Part shown: one piece after another, positions 15,338-23,763 of the stretch
Numbering within the stretch: position 1 is the first letter of the stretch
Layout of the letters: the number at the start of each line of letters is the position of its first letter
Origin: Marinobacter pelagius
Lineage (GTDB): Bacteria; Pseudomonadota; Gammaproteobacteria; Pseudomonadales; Oleiphilaceae
Length of the DNA: 64,000 bases
Assembly (NCBI RefSeq): GCF_900114925.1
Contig: NZ_FOUR01000008.1
Span: forward strand, 104,955-168,954
Reading direction: 5' to 3'
Notes under the pieces: model-generated
The model's database searches: none
Told to the model about the DNA's origin: nothing
What the model saw: only the letters and a program-made list of their open reading frames with translations
Made by a program: the position numbers and the translations under genes

Positions 15338-15368
15338 GCCGGACCGGTCAACTGATTGCCGGTCCGGC
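15338..15368 (+). terminator. Strong hairpin between glyA and nrdR
   Basis: GCCGGACCGG (15338-15347) pairs perfectly with CCGGTCCGGC (15359-15368) over 10 bp. No U-tract follows, so it may stabilise the glyA 3' end or only partly terminate. It lies 17 bp after the glyA stop and 21 bp before nrdR. Confidence 0.5.
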
Positions 15369-15389
15369 TCCTCTCCGGAGTTCCCGATT

Positions 15390-15908
15390 ATGCATTGTCC
15401 TTTCTGTGGTGAAGCAGATACCAAGGTGATTGACTCTCGGCTGGTGGCCGAGGGGGATCAGGTGCGCCGCCGCAGGGAGTGCCTGTCCTGCCATGAGCGC
15501 TTCACAACCTTTGAAACCGCGGAGCTGGTCATGCCCCGCGTGGTCAAGCAGGACGGCACCCGTCAGCCCTTTGACGAGGACAAGTTGCGGGCCGGACTCA
15601 TGAAGGCGCTGGAGAAGCGCCCGGTCAGTATCGAGGAGATTGATGCGGCCCTGAACCGGATCAAGTACCGCCTGCGGGCCACCGGCGAGCGGGAAGTGAA
15701 GTCCATGCAGCTGGGCGAAGAAGTGATGACCGAGCTGCGTCAGCTGGACAAGGTGGCCTATGTCCGCTTTGCCTCGGTCTACCGGAGTTTTCAGGACATC
15801 AACGAGTTCAAGGAAGAGATCGAGCGGTTGTCTGCCAACAACGGCGAGAATGCCGTGGACGTGGCCAAGGCACTGGCGGACAACCATTCCCGGAAAGGCA
15901 AGTCATGA
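15390..15908 (+). CDS. nrdR: Transcriptional repressor NrdR
   Basis: Nucleotide-sensing repressor of ribonucleotide reductase genes; binds NrdR boxes. The 172 residues comprise a zinc ribbon with C3, C6, C31 and C34 ([17 protein letters not shown] and [17 protein letters not shown]) and an ATP-cone domain beginning [20 protein letters not shown]. The last bases overlap the ribD start (ATGA). The nrdR-ribD-ribBA-ribH-nusB order is widely conserved in gammaproteobacteria. Confidence 0.97.
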   Translation: MHCPFCGEADTKVIDSRLVAEGDQVRRRRECLSCHERFTTFETAELVMPRVVKQDGTRQPFDEDKLRAGLMKALEKRPVSIEEIDAALNRIKYRLRATGEREVKSMQLGEEVMTELRQLDKVAYVRFASVYRSFQDINEFKEEIERLSANNGENAVDVAKALADNHSRKGKS

Positions 15909-17020
15909 TCGACGTCCGTGACAGGGCGATGATGGCCCGCGCCGTCCAGCTGGCCTGGCGGGGGCGTTACTCCACCCACCCGAACCCGCGCGTTGGCTGT
16001 GTCATTGCCCAGGGTGACCGTATCGTGGGTGAGGGCTGGCACGAGCGTGCCGGCGAGGCCCACGCCGAGATCCGGGCACTGAGCCAGGCCGGTGCCGAGG
16101 CACGGGATGCAACGGCTTACGTGACCCTGGAGCCGTGCAGTCACTTCGGCCGGACGCCACCCTGTGCCCGTGCGCTGATTGAAGCGGGGGTAACCCGGGT
16201 ATTTGCGGCGACCAAGGATCCCAACCCGTCGGTTTCCGGGCGCGGTCTGGACATGCTCCGGGAGGCCGGTATCAAGGTGATTGAGGGTTTGCTGGCGGAT
16301 GAAGCCGTCCGGTTGAATCCGGGCTTCATGAAACGAATGAATACCGGTCGCCCCTGGGTGCGCCTGAAGATGGCGGCCAGTCTCGACGGCCGAACTGCCA
16401 TGGCCTCTGGCGAGAGCCAGTGGATCACCGGCCCGGAGTCAAGGCGTGATGTCCAGCGCCTGCGGGCCATGAGCGATGCCATCCTGACCGGTGTCGGTAC
16501 GGTGCTGGCGGATGATCCTTCCATGACCGTGCGTCGGGAGGAATTGGGCGACATCGGTGATGCCACCGAGCCCTCGCGTCAGCCGCTTCGGGTGATCGCG
16601 GACCGGGATGCCCGTACACCGCCTTCGGCCACCATCCTGCGGGGTGGCAATGTCCAGCTGTTTTGCGCCTCGTCGGCCCTGCCGTCAGCGCCGGCCCAGG
16701 ATCTCGCGGCACTGGGGATCAGCCTTACCGGTGTGGCTTGGAAGGACAACGGTGTGGACGTGGCCGAGCTGCTGGATTCCCTGGGCGAACTGGGGATCAA
16801 CGAGCTGCTGGTGGAGGCCGGGCCGACCCTGGCCGGAACGTTCATCAGCGAAAACCTGGTGGATGAACTCTGGCTTTACCAGGCACCGGTATTTCTCGGT
16901 AGTACCGGGCGACCGACGGCAAACCTGCCACTGGAAACGATGGCGGACAAGGTACAATGGAACGTACTGGACAGGCGCCAGGTTGGAGAGGATCAGCGCC
17001 TGATCCTGGCTCCACGCTAA
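15905..17020 (+). CDS. ribD: Bifunctional riboflavin deaminase/reductase RibD
   Basis: Catalyses steps two and three of riboflavin synthesis: deamination of the pyrimidine ring, then reduction of the ribose. The deaminase half carries H53-A-E55 and the zinc cysteines C78 and C87 ([11 protein letters not shown]). The reductase half begins at [17 protein letters not shown] and includes [19 protein letters not shown]. The 371 residues are normal. It overlaps nrdR by 4 bp and is followed 65 bp later by ribBA, a gap too short for an FMN riboswitch. Confidence 0.97.
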   Translation: MIDVRDRAMMARAVQLAWRGRYSTHPNPRVGCVIAQGDRIVGEGWHERAGEAHAEIRALSQAGAEARDATAYVTLEPCSHFGRTPPCARALIEAGVTRVFAATKDPNPSVSGRGLDMLREAGIKVIEGLLADEAVRLNPGFMKRMNTGRPWVRLKMAASLDGRTAMASGESQWITGPESRRDVQRLRAMSDAILTGVGTVLADDPSMTVRREELGDIGDATEPSRQPLRVIADRDARTPPSATILRGGNVQLFCASSALPSAPAQDLAALGISLTGVAWKDNGVDVAELLDSLGELGINELLVEAGPTLAGTFISENLVDELWLYQAPVFLGSTGRPTANLPLETMADKVQWNVLDRRQVGEDQRLILAPR

Positions 17021-17085
17021 TTCACTAAATTCATGGCCCGGGCAGGGTGGATGTCTGCCGGGAAGCCAAAAGGGTGCGACACCGT

Positions 17086-18201
17086 ATGGCACTGAACAGC
17101 ATTGAAGAAATCATCGAAGATATCCGTCAGGGCAAGATGGTCATCCTGATGGATGATGAGGACCGGGAAAACGAGGGTGACCTGGTGATGGCGGCCGAGC
17201 ACTGCACGCCGGAAGCCATCAACTTCATGGCCCGGTTCGGCCGTGGCCTGATCTGTATGCCCATGACCCGGGATCGCTGCGAGCAGCTGGGCCTGCCCCT
17301 CATGGTGCAGCAGAATGCTTCCGGGTTCGGTACCAAGTTCACCCTGTCTATTGAAGCCCGGGAAGGTGTGACCACCGGCATTTCCGCTGCCGATCGCGCC
17401 CGTACCGTGCAGGCTGCGGTGGCGCGGAACGCCAAGGCGTCGGACCTGGTCCAGCCGGGACATATTTTTCCGCTCATGTCCGATCCCGGTGGTGTGCTCA
17501 GCCGTGCCGGCCACACCGAAGCCTCCTGTGACCTGGCCGCGCTGGCCGGATGCGAGCCGGCCGGTGTGATCTGCGAGATCATGAACGACGACGGCTCCAT
17601 GGCCCGCCGGGAAGATCTGGAGCGCTTCGCTGAGGAGCACGATCTCAAGATCGGCACCATCGCCGACCTGATCCATTACCGCACCATGAACGAGCGGACC
17701 ATCGAGTGCGTTGAGGAAAACGAGCTCGATACCGAATACGGTGTGTTCAACCTGCGCACCTACCGGGACAACATCCAGGGTGCCACTCACCTGGCCATGG
17801 TCATGGGGGATATCACCCCGGAAGAGCCGGCCTTTGTTCGGGTCCACATTACTGACACCCTGCGTGACCTGCTGGGTGCGCGCCGGAAGGACTCCCGGAG
17901 CTGGCCGTTGCACCATGCCCTGGAGAAGGTCGCCAGTGAGGGCCGTGGTGTCGTGGTACTGCTCAACAGTGCGGAAGACAGTTACAACCTCGAGGACCGG
18001 ATTCACGAGTTCTTCGACGAAGGCCAGAAATCTGCCGGCAAGGGCAGTTCCGGCGTGTATTTTACCGTGGGAACCGGGTCGCAGATCCTGCGTGACATCG
18101 GCGTTGGCAAAATGCGCCTGCTGAGCCCGCCCATCAAGTTTTCTGCCATTTCCGGCTTTGATCTGGAAGTGGTGGAGTACGTTCCCTACACCCCCGAATG
18201 A
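17086..18201 (+). CDS. ribBA: 3,4-dihydroxy-2-butanone 4-phosphate synthase with degenerate GTP cyclohydrolase II domain
   Basis: The N-terminal half is a complete RibB domain that makes the four-carbon unit of riboflavin from ribulose 5-phosphate; [10 protein letters not shown] lies at residues 23-32 and [13 protein letters not shown] further on. The C-terminal half keeps the outline of RibA ([21 protein letters not shown]) but has no cysteine at all, so the zinc-binding motif SECLTGD and its CDCG partner are absent; the site reads [18 protein letters not shown]. It should therefore lack GTP cyclohydrolase II activity, and a separate ribA is expected elsewhere. The ATG at 17086 gives 371 residues; the frame extends upstream without similarity. 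Confidence 0.95.
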   Translation: MALNSIEEIIEDIRQGKMVILMDDEDRENEGDLVMAAEHCTPEAINFMARFGRGLICMPMTRDRCEQLGLPLMVQQNASGFGTKFTLSIEAREGVTTGISAADRARTVQAAVARNAKASDLVQPGHIFPLMSDPGGVLSRAGHTEASCDLAALAGCEPAGVICEIMNDDGSMARREDLERFAEEHDLKIGTIADLIHYRTMNERTIECVEENELDTEYGVFNLRTYRDNIQGATHLAMVMGDITPEEPAFVRVHITDTLRDLLGARRKDSRSWPLHHALEKVASEGRGVVVLLNSAEDSYNLEDRIHEFFDEGQKSAGKGSSGVYFTVGTGSQILRDIGVGKMRLLSPPIKFSAISGFDLEVVEYVPYTPE

Positions 18202-18248
18202 GAAACCCGGCCGTCCAACAGCCTGGACGGCCAGTGAAGGAGCCATCG

Positions 18249-18725
18249 ATGGCAGATATCAAAGTAATTGAAGGTGATTTTACCCAGTGCAGCGGCCGTT
18301 ACGCCCTGGTGGTGGGTCGTTTTAACGGTTTCGTTGTGGAAAGCCTGGTTGAGGGTGCGATCGATACCCTGCGCCGGCACGGTATCTCCAACGACGACAT
18401 CGCCATTATCCGGGTGCCAGGTGCCTATGAAATGCCGCTGGCAGTCAAGCGCGTGGCCGAGACCAGCGAGTACGACGCCATCATCGCCCTGGGCGCGGTC
18501 ATCCGCGGTGGCACTCCGCACTTCGAATACGTGGCCGGTGAGGCCTCCAGTGGTCTGGGCGCGGTCAGCCTGGATACCGATGTACCGGTAACCTTTGGTG
18601 TTCTGACCGTCGATTCCATCGAGCAGGCCATCGAGCGCTCCGGCACCAAGGCCGGCAACAAGGGTGCTGAAGCGGCCATCACCGCGCTGGAAATGGTCAG
18701 CCTGTTCAAGAAGCTGGGTGAGTAA
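18249..18725 (+). CDS. ribH: 6,7-dimethyl-8-ribityllumazine synthase
   Basis: Condenses the RibB product with the RibD product to give lumazine, the penultimate step to riboflavin; forms large cytosolic capsids. The ATG at 18249 follows GAAGGAG (18236-18242) and gives 158 residues. Motifs: [53 protein letters not shown] and [20 protein letters not shown]. Its stop overlaps the nusB ATG by one base (TAATG). Confidence 0.97.
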   Translation: MADIKVIEGDFTQCSGRYALVVGRFNGFVVESLVEGAIDTLRRHGISNDDIAIIRVPGAYEMPLAVKRVAETSEYDAIIALGAVIRGGTPHFEYVAGEASSGLGAVSLDTDVPVTFGVLTVDSIEQAIERSGTKAGNKGAEAAITALEMVSLFKKLGE

Positions 18726-19201
18726 TGAGCGAAACTGACGGCACCACCCCTCAGCAGCCTGCCTCCGGGCAACCCAAGGCCGGCGATCGCCGTCGAGCCC
18801 GGGTGCTGGCAATGCAGGGTCTGTATCAGCGTCACTTCAGCAAGAGTTCGATCTCCGACATCGAAGCCGAGTTCATGGTCGACAACGACATGAGCAAGGT
18901 CGACCTGCTGTATTTCCGGGACCTGCTCCGTGGCGTGCACCGTGAGCAGGGTGAGCTCGACGGTTTGCTGGAACCGTTCCTGGACCGTCCCCTGGCCGAG
19001 GTGGACCCCATTGAACTGGCCATCGTCCGTCTGGGTGCCTACGAGCTCAAGAACCGGCTGGACGTTCCCTACCGGGTCGTGATCAATGAAGGGATCGAGC
19101 TGGCCAAACGCTTCGGTGGCACCGAAGGTCACAAATTTGTTAACAGCATCCTCGACAAGCTTAGCCGCCGTCTTCGCCTGGCCGAGACGCGTCCGCGCTG
19201 A
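18725..19201 (+). CDS. nusB: Transcription antitermination factor NusB
   Basis: RNA-binding protein that, with NusE (S10), recognises boxA and lets RNA polymerase read through ribosomal RNA operons. The 158 residues carry the all-helical NusB fold, starting [14 protein letters not shown] and containing [32 protein letters not shown] and [11 protein letters not shown] polar N-terminal extension of about 20 residues precedes the domain. A boxA-like sequence, its expected target, lies at 63838-63850 ahead of the rRNA operon. Confidence 0.96.
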   Translation: MSETDGTTPQQPASGQPKAGDRRRARVLAMQGLYQRHFSKSSISDIEAEFMVDNDMSKVDLLYFRDLLRGVHREQGELDGLLEPFLDRPLAEVDPIELAIVRLGAYELKNRLDVPYRVVINEGIELAKRFGGTEGHKFVNSILDKLSRRLRLAETRPR

Positions 19202-19204
19202 GAA

Positions 19205-20158
19205 ATGGGTGAGTTTGACCTGATCCGTCGTTATTTCCTGCCGGTCGCTGAACAGCAGGGACATCCGGACCTGCTGCTGGCTCTGGGAGATGATTGCGCA
19301 ATCCAGCGCGTTCCGGCGGATCAGGACCTAGTGTTCTCGGTGGACACCCAGGTGGAAGGCGTTCACTTCCCGCGAGACTACCAGCCCGAGTACACCGCCT
19401 GGCGGGCGCTGGCGGCGGCCGCCAGTGATCTCGCGGCCATGGGCGCGACCCCGGTCTGTTTTACCCTCGCCCTGACCCTGCCGGAGGCCAATGAAAGCTG
19501 GCTCGAAGGATTTGGCAGAGGCCTGGCGCAGGCCGCCTCCCGGTTCGGGCTGGCCCTGGCTGGTGGCGATACCACCCGCGGCCCGCTGACCATTTCCATA
19601 CAGGTTCACGGAACGGTTCCGAAAGGGCAGGGGCTGATGCGCTCCGGCGCGAAGGTCAATGATCTGGTGGCGGTTTCCGGAACCCTGGGCGATGCCGGCG
19701 CCGCCCTGGACTATCTTGACGTACCGGAGCCGGATGACGACGAGCGTGCCCTGCTGGAGCGGTACCATCACCCTCTGCCCAGGTTAGAACTGGGCCTGGC
19801 CCTGCGAGGGTTCGCCTCCGCCTGCATTGATATCTCCGATGGCCTGCGTGCCGATCTTGGTCACATCCTTGAGCGCTCCGGTGTGGGCGCGACACTCAAT
19901 ACGTCTTTGCTGCCGTTATCCGGGCCACTGACGAGGTGTACCGGTGAGCGTGCTCCACGCCTGGCATTGTCCTCCGGCGACGATTACGAGCTGTGTGTTA
20001 CTGTCAGTGAGGAACGCTGGGCCAGTCTGCCCGAGGGGATAAAGAACCAGTTGACGGTGATCGGGCGTATCGACGGTGGAGAGGGCATCCGCTTTGACGG
20101 TGGTGCGGTTGCGAATTCGGGCCCGCAGGGCTTCGATCATTTCGGGAGTAATTCATGA
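19205..20158 (+). CDS. thiL: Thiamine-monophosphate kinase
   Basis: Phosphorylates thiamine monophosphate to the active diphosphate with ATP. The 317 residues belong to the PurM/ThiL fold. MGEFDLIRRYF is the typical N-terminus, followed by LALGDDCAIQ, VDTQVEGVHF, ALAGGDTTRG and ACIDISDGLRADL, which contribute metal and nucleotide aspartates, and SSGDDYELCVTV. It starts 4 bp after nusB and overlaps pgpA by 4 bp. Confidence 0.96.
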   Translation: MGEFDLIRRYFLPVAEQQGHPDLLLALGDDCAIQRVPADQDLVFSVDTQVEGVHFPRDYQPEYTAWRALAAAASDLAAMGATPVCFTLALTLPEANESWLEGFGRGLAQAASRFGLALAGGDTTRGPLTISIQVHGTVPKGQGLMRSGAKVNDLVAVSGTLGDAGAALDYLDVPEPDDDERALLERYHHPLPRLELGLALRGFASACIDISDGLRADLGHILERSGVGATLNTSLLPLSGPLTRCTGERAPRLALSSGDDYELCVTVSEERWASLPEGIKNQLTVIGRIDGGEGIRFDGGAVANSGPQGFDHFGSNS

Positions 20159-20682
20159 GTCGTGAGCAGGATCTTGGAGAACCGGAACTGACCCAGGCGC
20201 TCCTGCCGCCGGGATTCCTGAAGAATCCGGTGCACCTGCTGGCGTTCGGGTTCGGCAGCGGCGCAGCGGCCCGGGCTCCCGGAACCTGGGGCAGCCTGGC
20301 TGCCATCCCGCTGTGGTACGGGATTGCCTGGCTTCCCGGAGCGGTCTACTGGGCTGTGGTTGCGCTGGCCTTTCTCGTCGGGATCTGGCTATGCGGAAAA
20401 ACGGCGGAGGACCTGAAGGTTCACGACCATGGCGGCATTGTCTGGGATGAGTTCGTCGGCATGTGGATTGCGCTGGGCCTGTTCCCGGACCAGATCTACG
20501 GCGTGCTCATGGCCTTTGCCCTGTTCCGGCTGTTCGACGTCGTCAAGCCGTGGCCCATCGGCTGGCTGGACGAACGCCTGCCAGGCGGTCTGGGCATTAT
20601 GGTTGATGACGTGGTGGCCGGCTTTATGGCCCTCGGCTGCCTCTACGCCATTGACCGCTGGCTTATGCCCATCATTATCTGA
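20155..20682 (+). CDS. pgpA: Phosphatidylglycerophosphatase A
   Basis: Membrane lipid phosphatase that makes phosphatidylglycerol from its phosphate. The 175 residues start FGFGSGAARAPGTWGS-like (FGFGSGAAARAPGTWGSLA here), followed by hydrophobic segments and the acidic motif HDHGGIVWDEFVGMWIA and RLFDVVKPWPIGWLDERLPG, then MVDDVVAGFMA. The nusB-thiL-pgpA order is standard. Only 21 bp separate it from the converging DUF6316 gene and no terminator is seen. Confidence 0.95.
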   Translation: MSREQDLGEPELTQALLPPGFLKNPVHLLAFGFGSGAAARAPGTWGSLAAIPLWYGIAWLPGAVYWAVVALAFLVGIWLCGKTAEDLKVHDHGGIVWDEFVGMWIALGLFPDQIYGVLMAFALFRLFDVVKPWPIGWLDERLPGGLGIMVDDVVAGFMALGCLYAIDRWLMPIII

Positions 20683-20703
20683 CAGGCAAAGGCCAGGCGC
20701 GGG

Positions 20704-20907
20704 TCAGTGCAGTTTCTGCTCTTCCGGAAGCATCCGGACGACGTGCAAAAACCGCTTCAGGCCAATTTCAGCCCTCTCCCGAGAACTGAAGGGGCCACTG
20801 TCAAATCCTTCCCGGGTGGTGAAGTACCACTTGCTTCCGACGCAGAAGAAGCGACTGCTGCGGAAGGGCACGGGCCCTTCTTCTCCGGACCTGCATTGAG
20901 TGTCCAT
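20704..20907 (-). CDS. DUF6316 family protein
   Basis: A 67-residue cytosolic protein of unknown function. The core RFFCVGSKWYFTTREG followed by DSGPF matches the DUF6316 pattern I recognise from Pseudomonas and Marinobacter small proteins. The ATG at 20907 has AGGAG about 6 bases upstream on the minus strand. Two further cysteines are visible and there is no signal peptide. It converges on pgpA with a 21-bp gap. Function unknown. Confidence 0.8.
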   Translation of the reverse strand: MDTQCRSGEEGPVPFRSSRFFCVGSKWYFTTREGFDSGPFSSRERAEIGLKRFLHVVRMLPEEQKLH

Positions 20908-21164
20908 TGATGTCTCCTGAGCCCGTTTCTGGTTTTATTCTTTCGGGCGCCGTATGGATTCAGCCGATGGTTTAAAATTAATCCAATCCGGACCAAATTC
21001 AACATTTTTTTACATTTTTACGGGGCCGGTCCCAAAACTGGATTTCCAGGCCCGGTTGCTCACCTTGAGACTGTCTTGCGCTTGCAATGGCTGAGGGGCA
21101 GAATGCAGGGCGTCGAGTGCGGACCTCAGCGCCCTTCCTTTGCCTGTGATATCAAGGAGATTTC
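20908..21164. other. Divergent intergenic region, DUF6316 gene and DUF2057 gene
   Basis: 257 bp without a gene and richer in A+T than its surroundings around 20930-21025. It should hold the promoters of both flanking genes. One candidate is listed separately; nothing clear was found for the plus-strand gene. Confidence 0.5.
20975..21002 (-). promoter_or_regulatory. Candidate promoter of the DUF6316 gene
   Basis: On the minus strand TTGAAT (21002-20997) and TAATTT (20980-20975) are 16 bp apart, placing the start point near 20968 and about 60 bases ahead of the ATG at 20907. The -35 box matches well, the -10 box moderately. Confidence 0.35.
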
Positions 21165-21818
21165 ATGAGAATCAGTCGTGTAACTGCCGTGTGCAAGTCT
21201 TTGTTGGCTGGCATGCTTGTGCTTGCCCTGGCCGGATGTGCCTCCAGCATCAGTCGGGTGGAAACCTGGGACGGGGAGCCTGCGAACGCCGCTGAGGCCG
21301 CCACCCTCAAGGCGCCGGGGGAAATCCAGGTCAGCAGGGTGAACGGCAAGTCAGTCACCAATTTCATGATGGACGATCTGGCCCTCGATTTTGCCCTGCT
21401 GCCGGGCCAGAACGAGGTTGTGTTTACCTACAAGACCATCTGGGCGCGGTCCGATGTGGTCGAGAATGGTGAATCCAAGGTTCACGTCGTCGAGAGCGAA
21501 CCTCAGGTTGTCCGTTTTGATGCCAATCCCGGGGCGGTCTATCGTTTTGATTTTGAAAAGCCCGCCACCCGTGCGGAGGCCGAGCAGATGATCGAGACCT
21601 TCTCGGCGGTGATTGTCAGTGATAGCGGCCAGGAAGTGGCAAGCTCCAGTGACTGGGATCCCCGGCAGAGTGTGGCAGCCCGCACTCCGGTCACGGGCGC
21701 GAGCGCCGAAGGTTCCGGCGCTGCCGCCACCGGCACGGCGCTGGAGCAGCTCAAGTCGGTCTGGGCCACGGCCAGTGAGGAAGAGAAGCGCGCTTTCCTG
21801 CGCTGGGCGTTCGAATAA
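21165..21818 (+). CDS. DUF2057 family lipoprotein
   Basis: A 217-residue predicted lipoprotein: positively charged start, hydrophobic stretch SLLAGMLVLALAG and the lipobox LAGC at about residue 25. The mature part resembles DUF2057 (YccT-like) proteins: a strand-rich domain with LKAPGEIQVSRVNGKSV, LLPGQNEVVFTYKTIW and YRFDFEKP, a low-complexity Ala/Gly/Ser linker, and the C-terminal LKSVWATASEEEKRAFLRWA typical of that family. Function unknown; an envelope location is inferred. It converges on the wax ester synthase gene with 22 bp between. Confidence 0.8.
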   Translation: MRISRVTAVCKSLLAGMLVLALAGCASSISRVETWDGEPANAAEAATLKAPGEIQVSRVNGKSVTNFMMDDLALDFALLPGQNEVVFTYKTIWARSDVVENGESKVHVVESEPQVVRFDANPGAVYRFDFEKPATRAEAEQMIETFSAVIVSDSGQEVASSSDWDPRQSVAARTPVTGASAEGSGAAATGTALEQLKSVWATASEEEKRAFLRWAFE

Positions 21819-21840
21819 ACTGCCCTCCGCGCAAGACCGG

Positions 21841-23571
21841 TCAGGCCCGGAATCGCTTGAGGGTCTTGCGCAAGACACCTTCCAGAAGGGTCAGGGCCTC
21901 ATCTGTCAGGCTCTGACCCGCCACCTCCCGGGGTGCATCCCCGCTTTCTGCCGGCTCCACATTCGGGGCATTTGACTCGATACTCGCCAGACTCTCCTCG
22001 ACCAGATCCGGGAATGACATGCCGTCCGCCACCACGTCCGGGCACAGGGTGAAATTCAGGGTCAGTTTGCCCTGGTAACTCACGGCCACGATGACCAGTC
22101 CCATGCTGTCGAACAGTGGCGCCGTGTTGTACTGGCGCACCAGCCGCGCCCCCTGCAGATAAAGCGGGACCTGGGGGCCGGGGACATTGGTGATCGGCAG
22201 GTTGAACACCGGTTGATAGCGCTGGGCGATCTGCAGTTCCGAGTACAGTCGGGCGGACAGGGCTAGCATCGTTGAGGGGAGGAGTTCGGTGAGCCGGTCG
22301 GCGGCAATGGCCTCACGGTAAGGTTCGGACGCGACCGCGTTCCAGTGGATCTGGCGGATGCGTTTGGCCGGATCCGGCTCGTTGGTGGCCAGATCCAGCA
22401 ACATGGCAGACATCTGGTTGCCGGTGGCCCGGCGCAGACTGCTGGAGCGGACCGAGATCGGCGTCATGGCTACCAGGGAGCGGTCAGTATCCGCCTGCTG
22501 GGTGACCAGGTACCGGCGCAGAGTCTCCGCGCACAGCCCCAGCACCACGTCGTTCAGGGTGACGTCTCCCAGGGTGGCCTTGATGGCCTTCAGCCTGGAG
22601 AGATCAACCGTGGTGGCCACAATCTGCCGGTTGGCGGTGATCTGGCGATTGAACGGGCTGTGGGGTGCGGAAAACAGGGGCAAGGGTAAAGGCAGTTTGC
22701 GTAATTGCTTCTGGATCACGCCCCGCGCGGTCGCTTCGGCGGCCGTCATCGCCAGGGAGGTTACCTGCAGCGGGGTGCGCAGCAGATTAGCCCCCGCCTG
22801 CAGCATGACCCGCTCCTCCGACGGCTCCGGGCACGGCTGCCAGGGCCGCGGCGGCGTTATGGGCCGGGGTTCCGGCGTATATTCCAGCAGCTTGCCGATG
22901 ATCTCCTCGCCGCTGAACGCGTCAATGGCGGCGTGGTGGAGCTTGACGATCAGGGCAAAGCCCCTGTTTCCGCCCGAGCCCTGGTGCCCGCCCTCCAAGC
23001 CGGGGTCAGAAGAAAGCTTTCTTCTGACCCCATGTTCACCCTCGCCCTCGCGGTCATCTCCCACGGGATCTGAAGAACTCGTTCTTCTGACCCCTAGTCC
23101 ACTCTCGCCCTCGCGGTCGCCCCCGGGGTCTGAAGAACTTGTTCTTCTGACCCCATTTTCATCCCTGCCCCCTCGTTCTTCTCCAAGGGTAAACCCATCC
23201 ACAAAAGTAATATGCCAAAGCGGCCGATCCCGCTTCAGCGGCTCCTCCAGAATCTTCGAAGCCAGCGCCATCAAATCCGACTGATGACTATGCTCCGCCA
23301 GGTTCACATAGGCCAGGTGACGCTCGATGCTGAAATCCGGATCATCGATCCAGTAGGGCCGACCGAGCCGCAGCGGAATCTCCTTCAGACGTTGGCGGAA
23401 GACAGGAACCACATGCAGGCGGCTGCGCAGATAGGCGACAAAGGTGCTGAACGGCAGCGGCTCGTTCCGGTTGCTGGCATCGAACAGGTAGACCCCGCCA
23501 ATGTGCATGGGTGCAGTTTCCGATTCCAGGTACAGGAACGAGGCATCAAGTTCCGACAGCTGCCGCATCAT
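21841..23571 (-). CDS. Wax ester synthase/diacylglycerol acyltransferase with in-frame repeat insertion
   Basis: WS/DGAT enzyme: esterifies fatty alcohols or diacylglycerol with acyl-CoA to make storage wax esters or triacylglycerol. Start LSELDASFLYLESETAPMHIG, then RPLWHITFVDGF, catalytic HHAAIDA (H212, H213, D217) and NDVVLGLCAETLRRYL. At 576 residues it is roughly 100 longer than typical. The excess includes residues 140-190, encoded by three copies of the 30-bp palindrome and their spacers; each copy reads GVRR-T/K-S/L-SSDP. The insertion precedes the active-site histidines and keeps the frame open. The usual HHxxxDG glycine is alanine (A218). The ATG at 23571 follows GGGAG; a second ATG is next to it. 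Whether the enzyme is active is not shown by the sequence. Confidence 0.92.
   Translation of the reverse strand: MMRQLSELDASFLYLESETAPMHIGGVYLFDASNRNEPLPFSTFVAYLRSRLHVVPVFRQRLKEIPLRLGRPYWIDDPDFSIERHLAYVNLAEHSHQSDLMALASKILEEPLKRDRPLWHITFVDGFTLGEERGGRDENGVRRTSSSDPGGDREGESGLGVRRTSSSDPVGDDREGEGEHGVRRKLSSDPGLEGGHQGSGGNRGFALIVKLHHAAIDAFSGEEIIGKLLEYTPEPRPITPPRPWQPCPEPSEERVMLQAGANLLRTPLQVTSLAMTAAEATARGVIQKQLRKLPLPLPLFSAPHSPFNRQITANRQIVATTVDLSRLKAIKATLGDVTLNDVVLGLCAETLRRYLVTQQADTDRSLVAMTPISVRSSSLRRATGNQMSAMLLDLATNEPDPAKRIRQIHWNAVASEPYREAIAADRLTELLPSTMLALSARLYSELQIAQRYQPVFNLPITNVPGPQVPLYLQGARLVRQYNTAPLFDSMGLVIVAVSYQGKLTLNFTLCPDVVADGMSFPDLVEESLASIESNAPNVEPAESGDAPREVAGQSLTDEALTLLEGVLRKTLKRFRA
23002..23154. 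repeat. 30-bp palindromic repeat, three copies inside the wax ester synthase gene
   Basis: Copies at 23002-23031 (a perfect palindrome), 23065-23094 and 23125-23154. Starts are 63 and 60 bp apart, both multiples of three. The last two have the central variant GAACTTGTTC or a close form of it. The two spacers share CTCGCCCTCGCGGTC (23041-23055 and 23104-23118, the second after ACT), so the unit seems to have duplicated in tandem inside the gene. Confidence 0.95.
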
Positions 23572-23670
23572 GGGACTCCCTTCAGCGTGTTTTCCCGCAG
23601 TATAAACGAATGGGCGATCAATCCGGTTGACTGGGGAGTCTGTCGCTCGCCCGTCTCGGGGCCACCCCTC

Positions 23671-23759
23671 GGGGTCTGAAGAAAACCTTCTTCTGACCCC
23701 TTCTTAATTCCCATCCCCGCGGCCACCCCGGGGCCTGAAGAAAGCCTTCTTCTGACCCC
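23671..23759. repeat. 30-bp palindromic repeat, two copies (lysR 3' end, wax ester synthase 5' side)
   Basis: Copies at 23671-23700 and 23730-23759, starts 59 bp apart, both GAAG/CTTC type. The second ends 4 bp before the LysR stop codon. They occupy the 192-bp gap upstream of the wax ester synthase gene, which they share with its promoter. Confidence 0.95.
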
Positions 23760-23763
23760 TCAT

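Noticed and set aside
17021..17085. FMN riboswitch before ribBA
   Set aside because: The gap is only 65 bp and lacks the conserved RFN stems. None was seen before ribD or ribH either.
22358..23284. 308-codon plus-strand frame opposite the wax ester synthase
   Set aside because: Shadow of the acyltransferase gene, without start signals or domain similarity.
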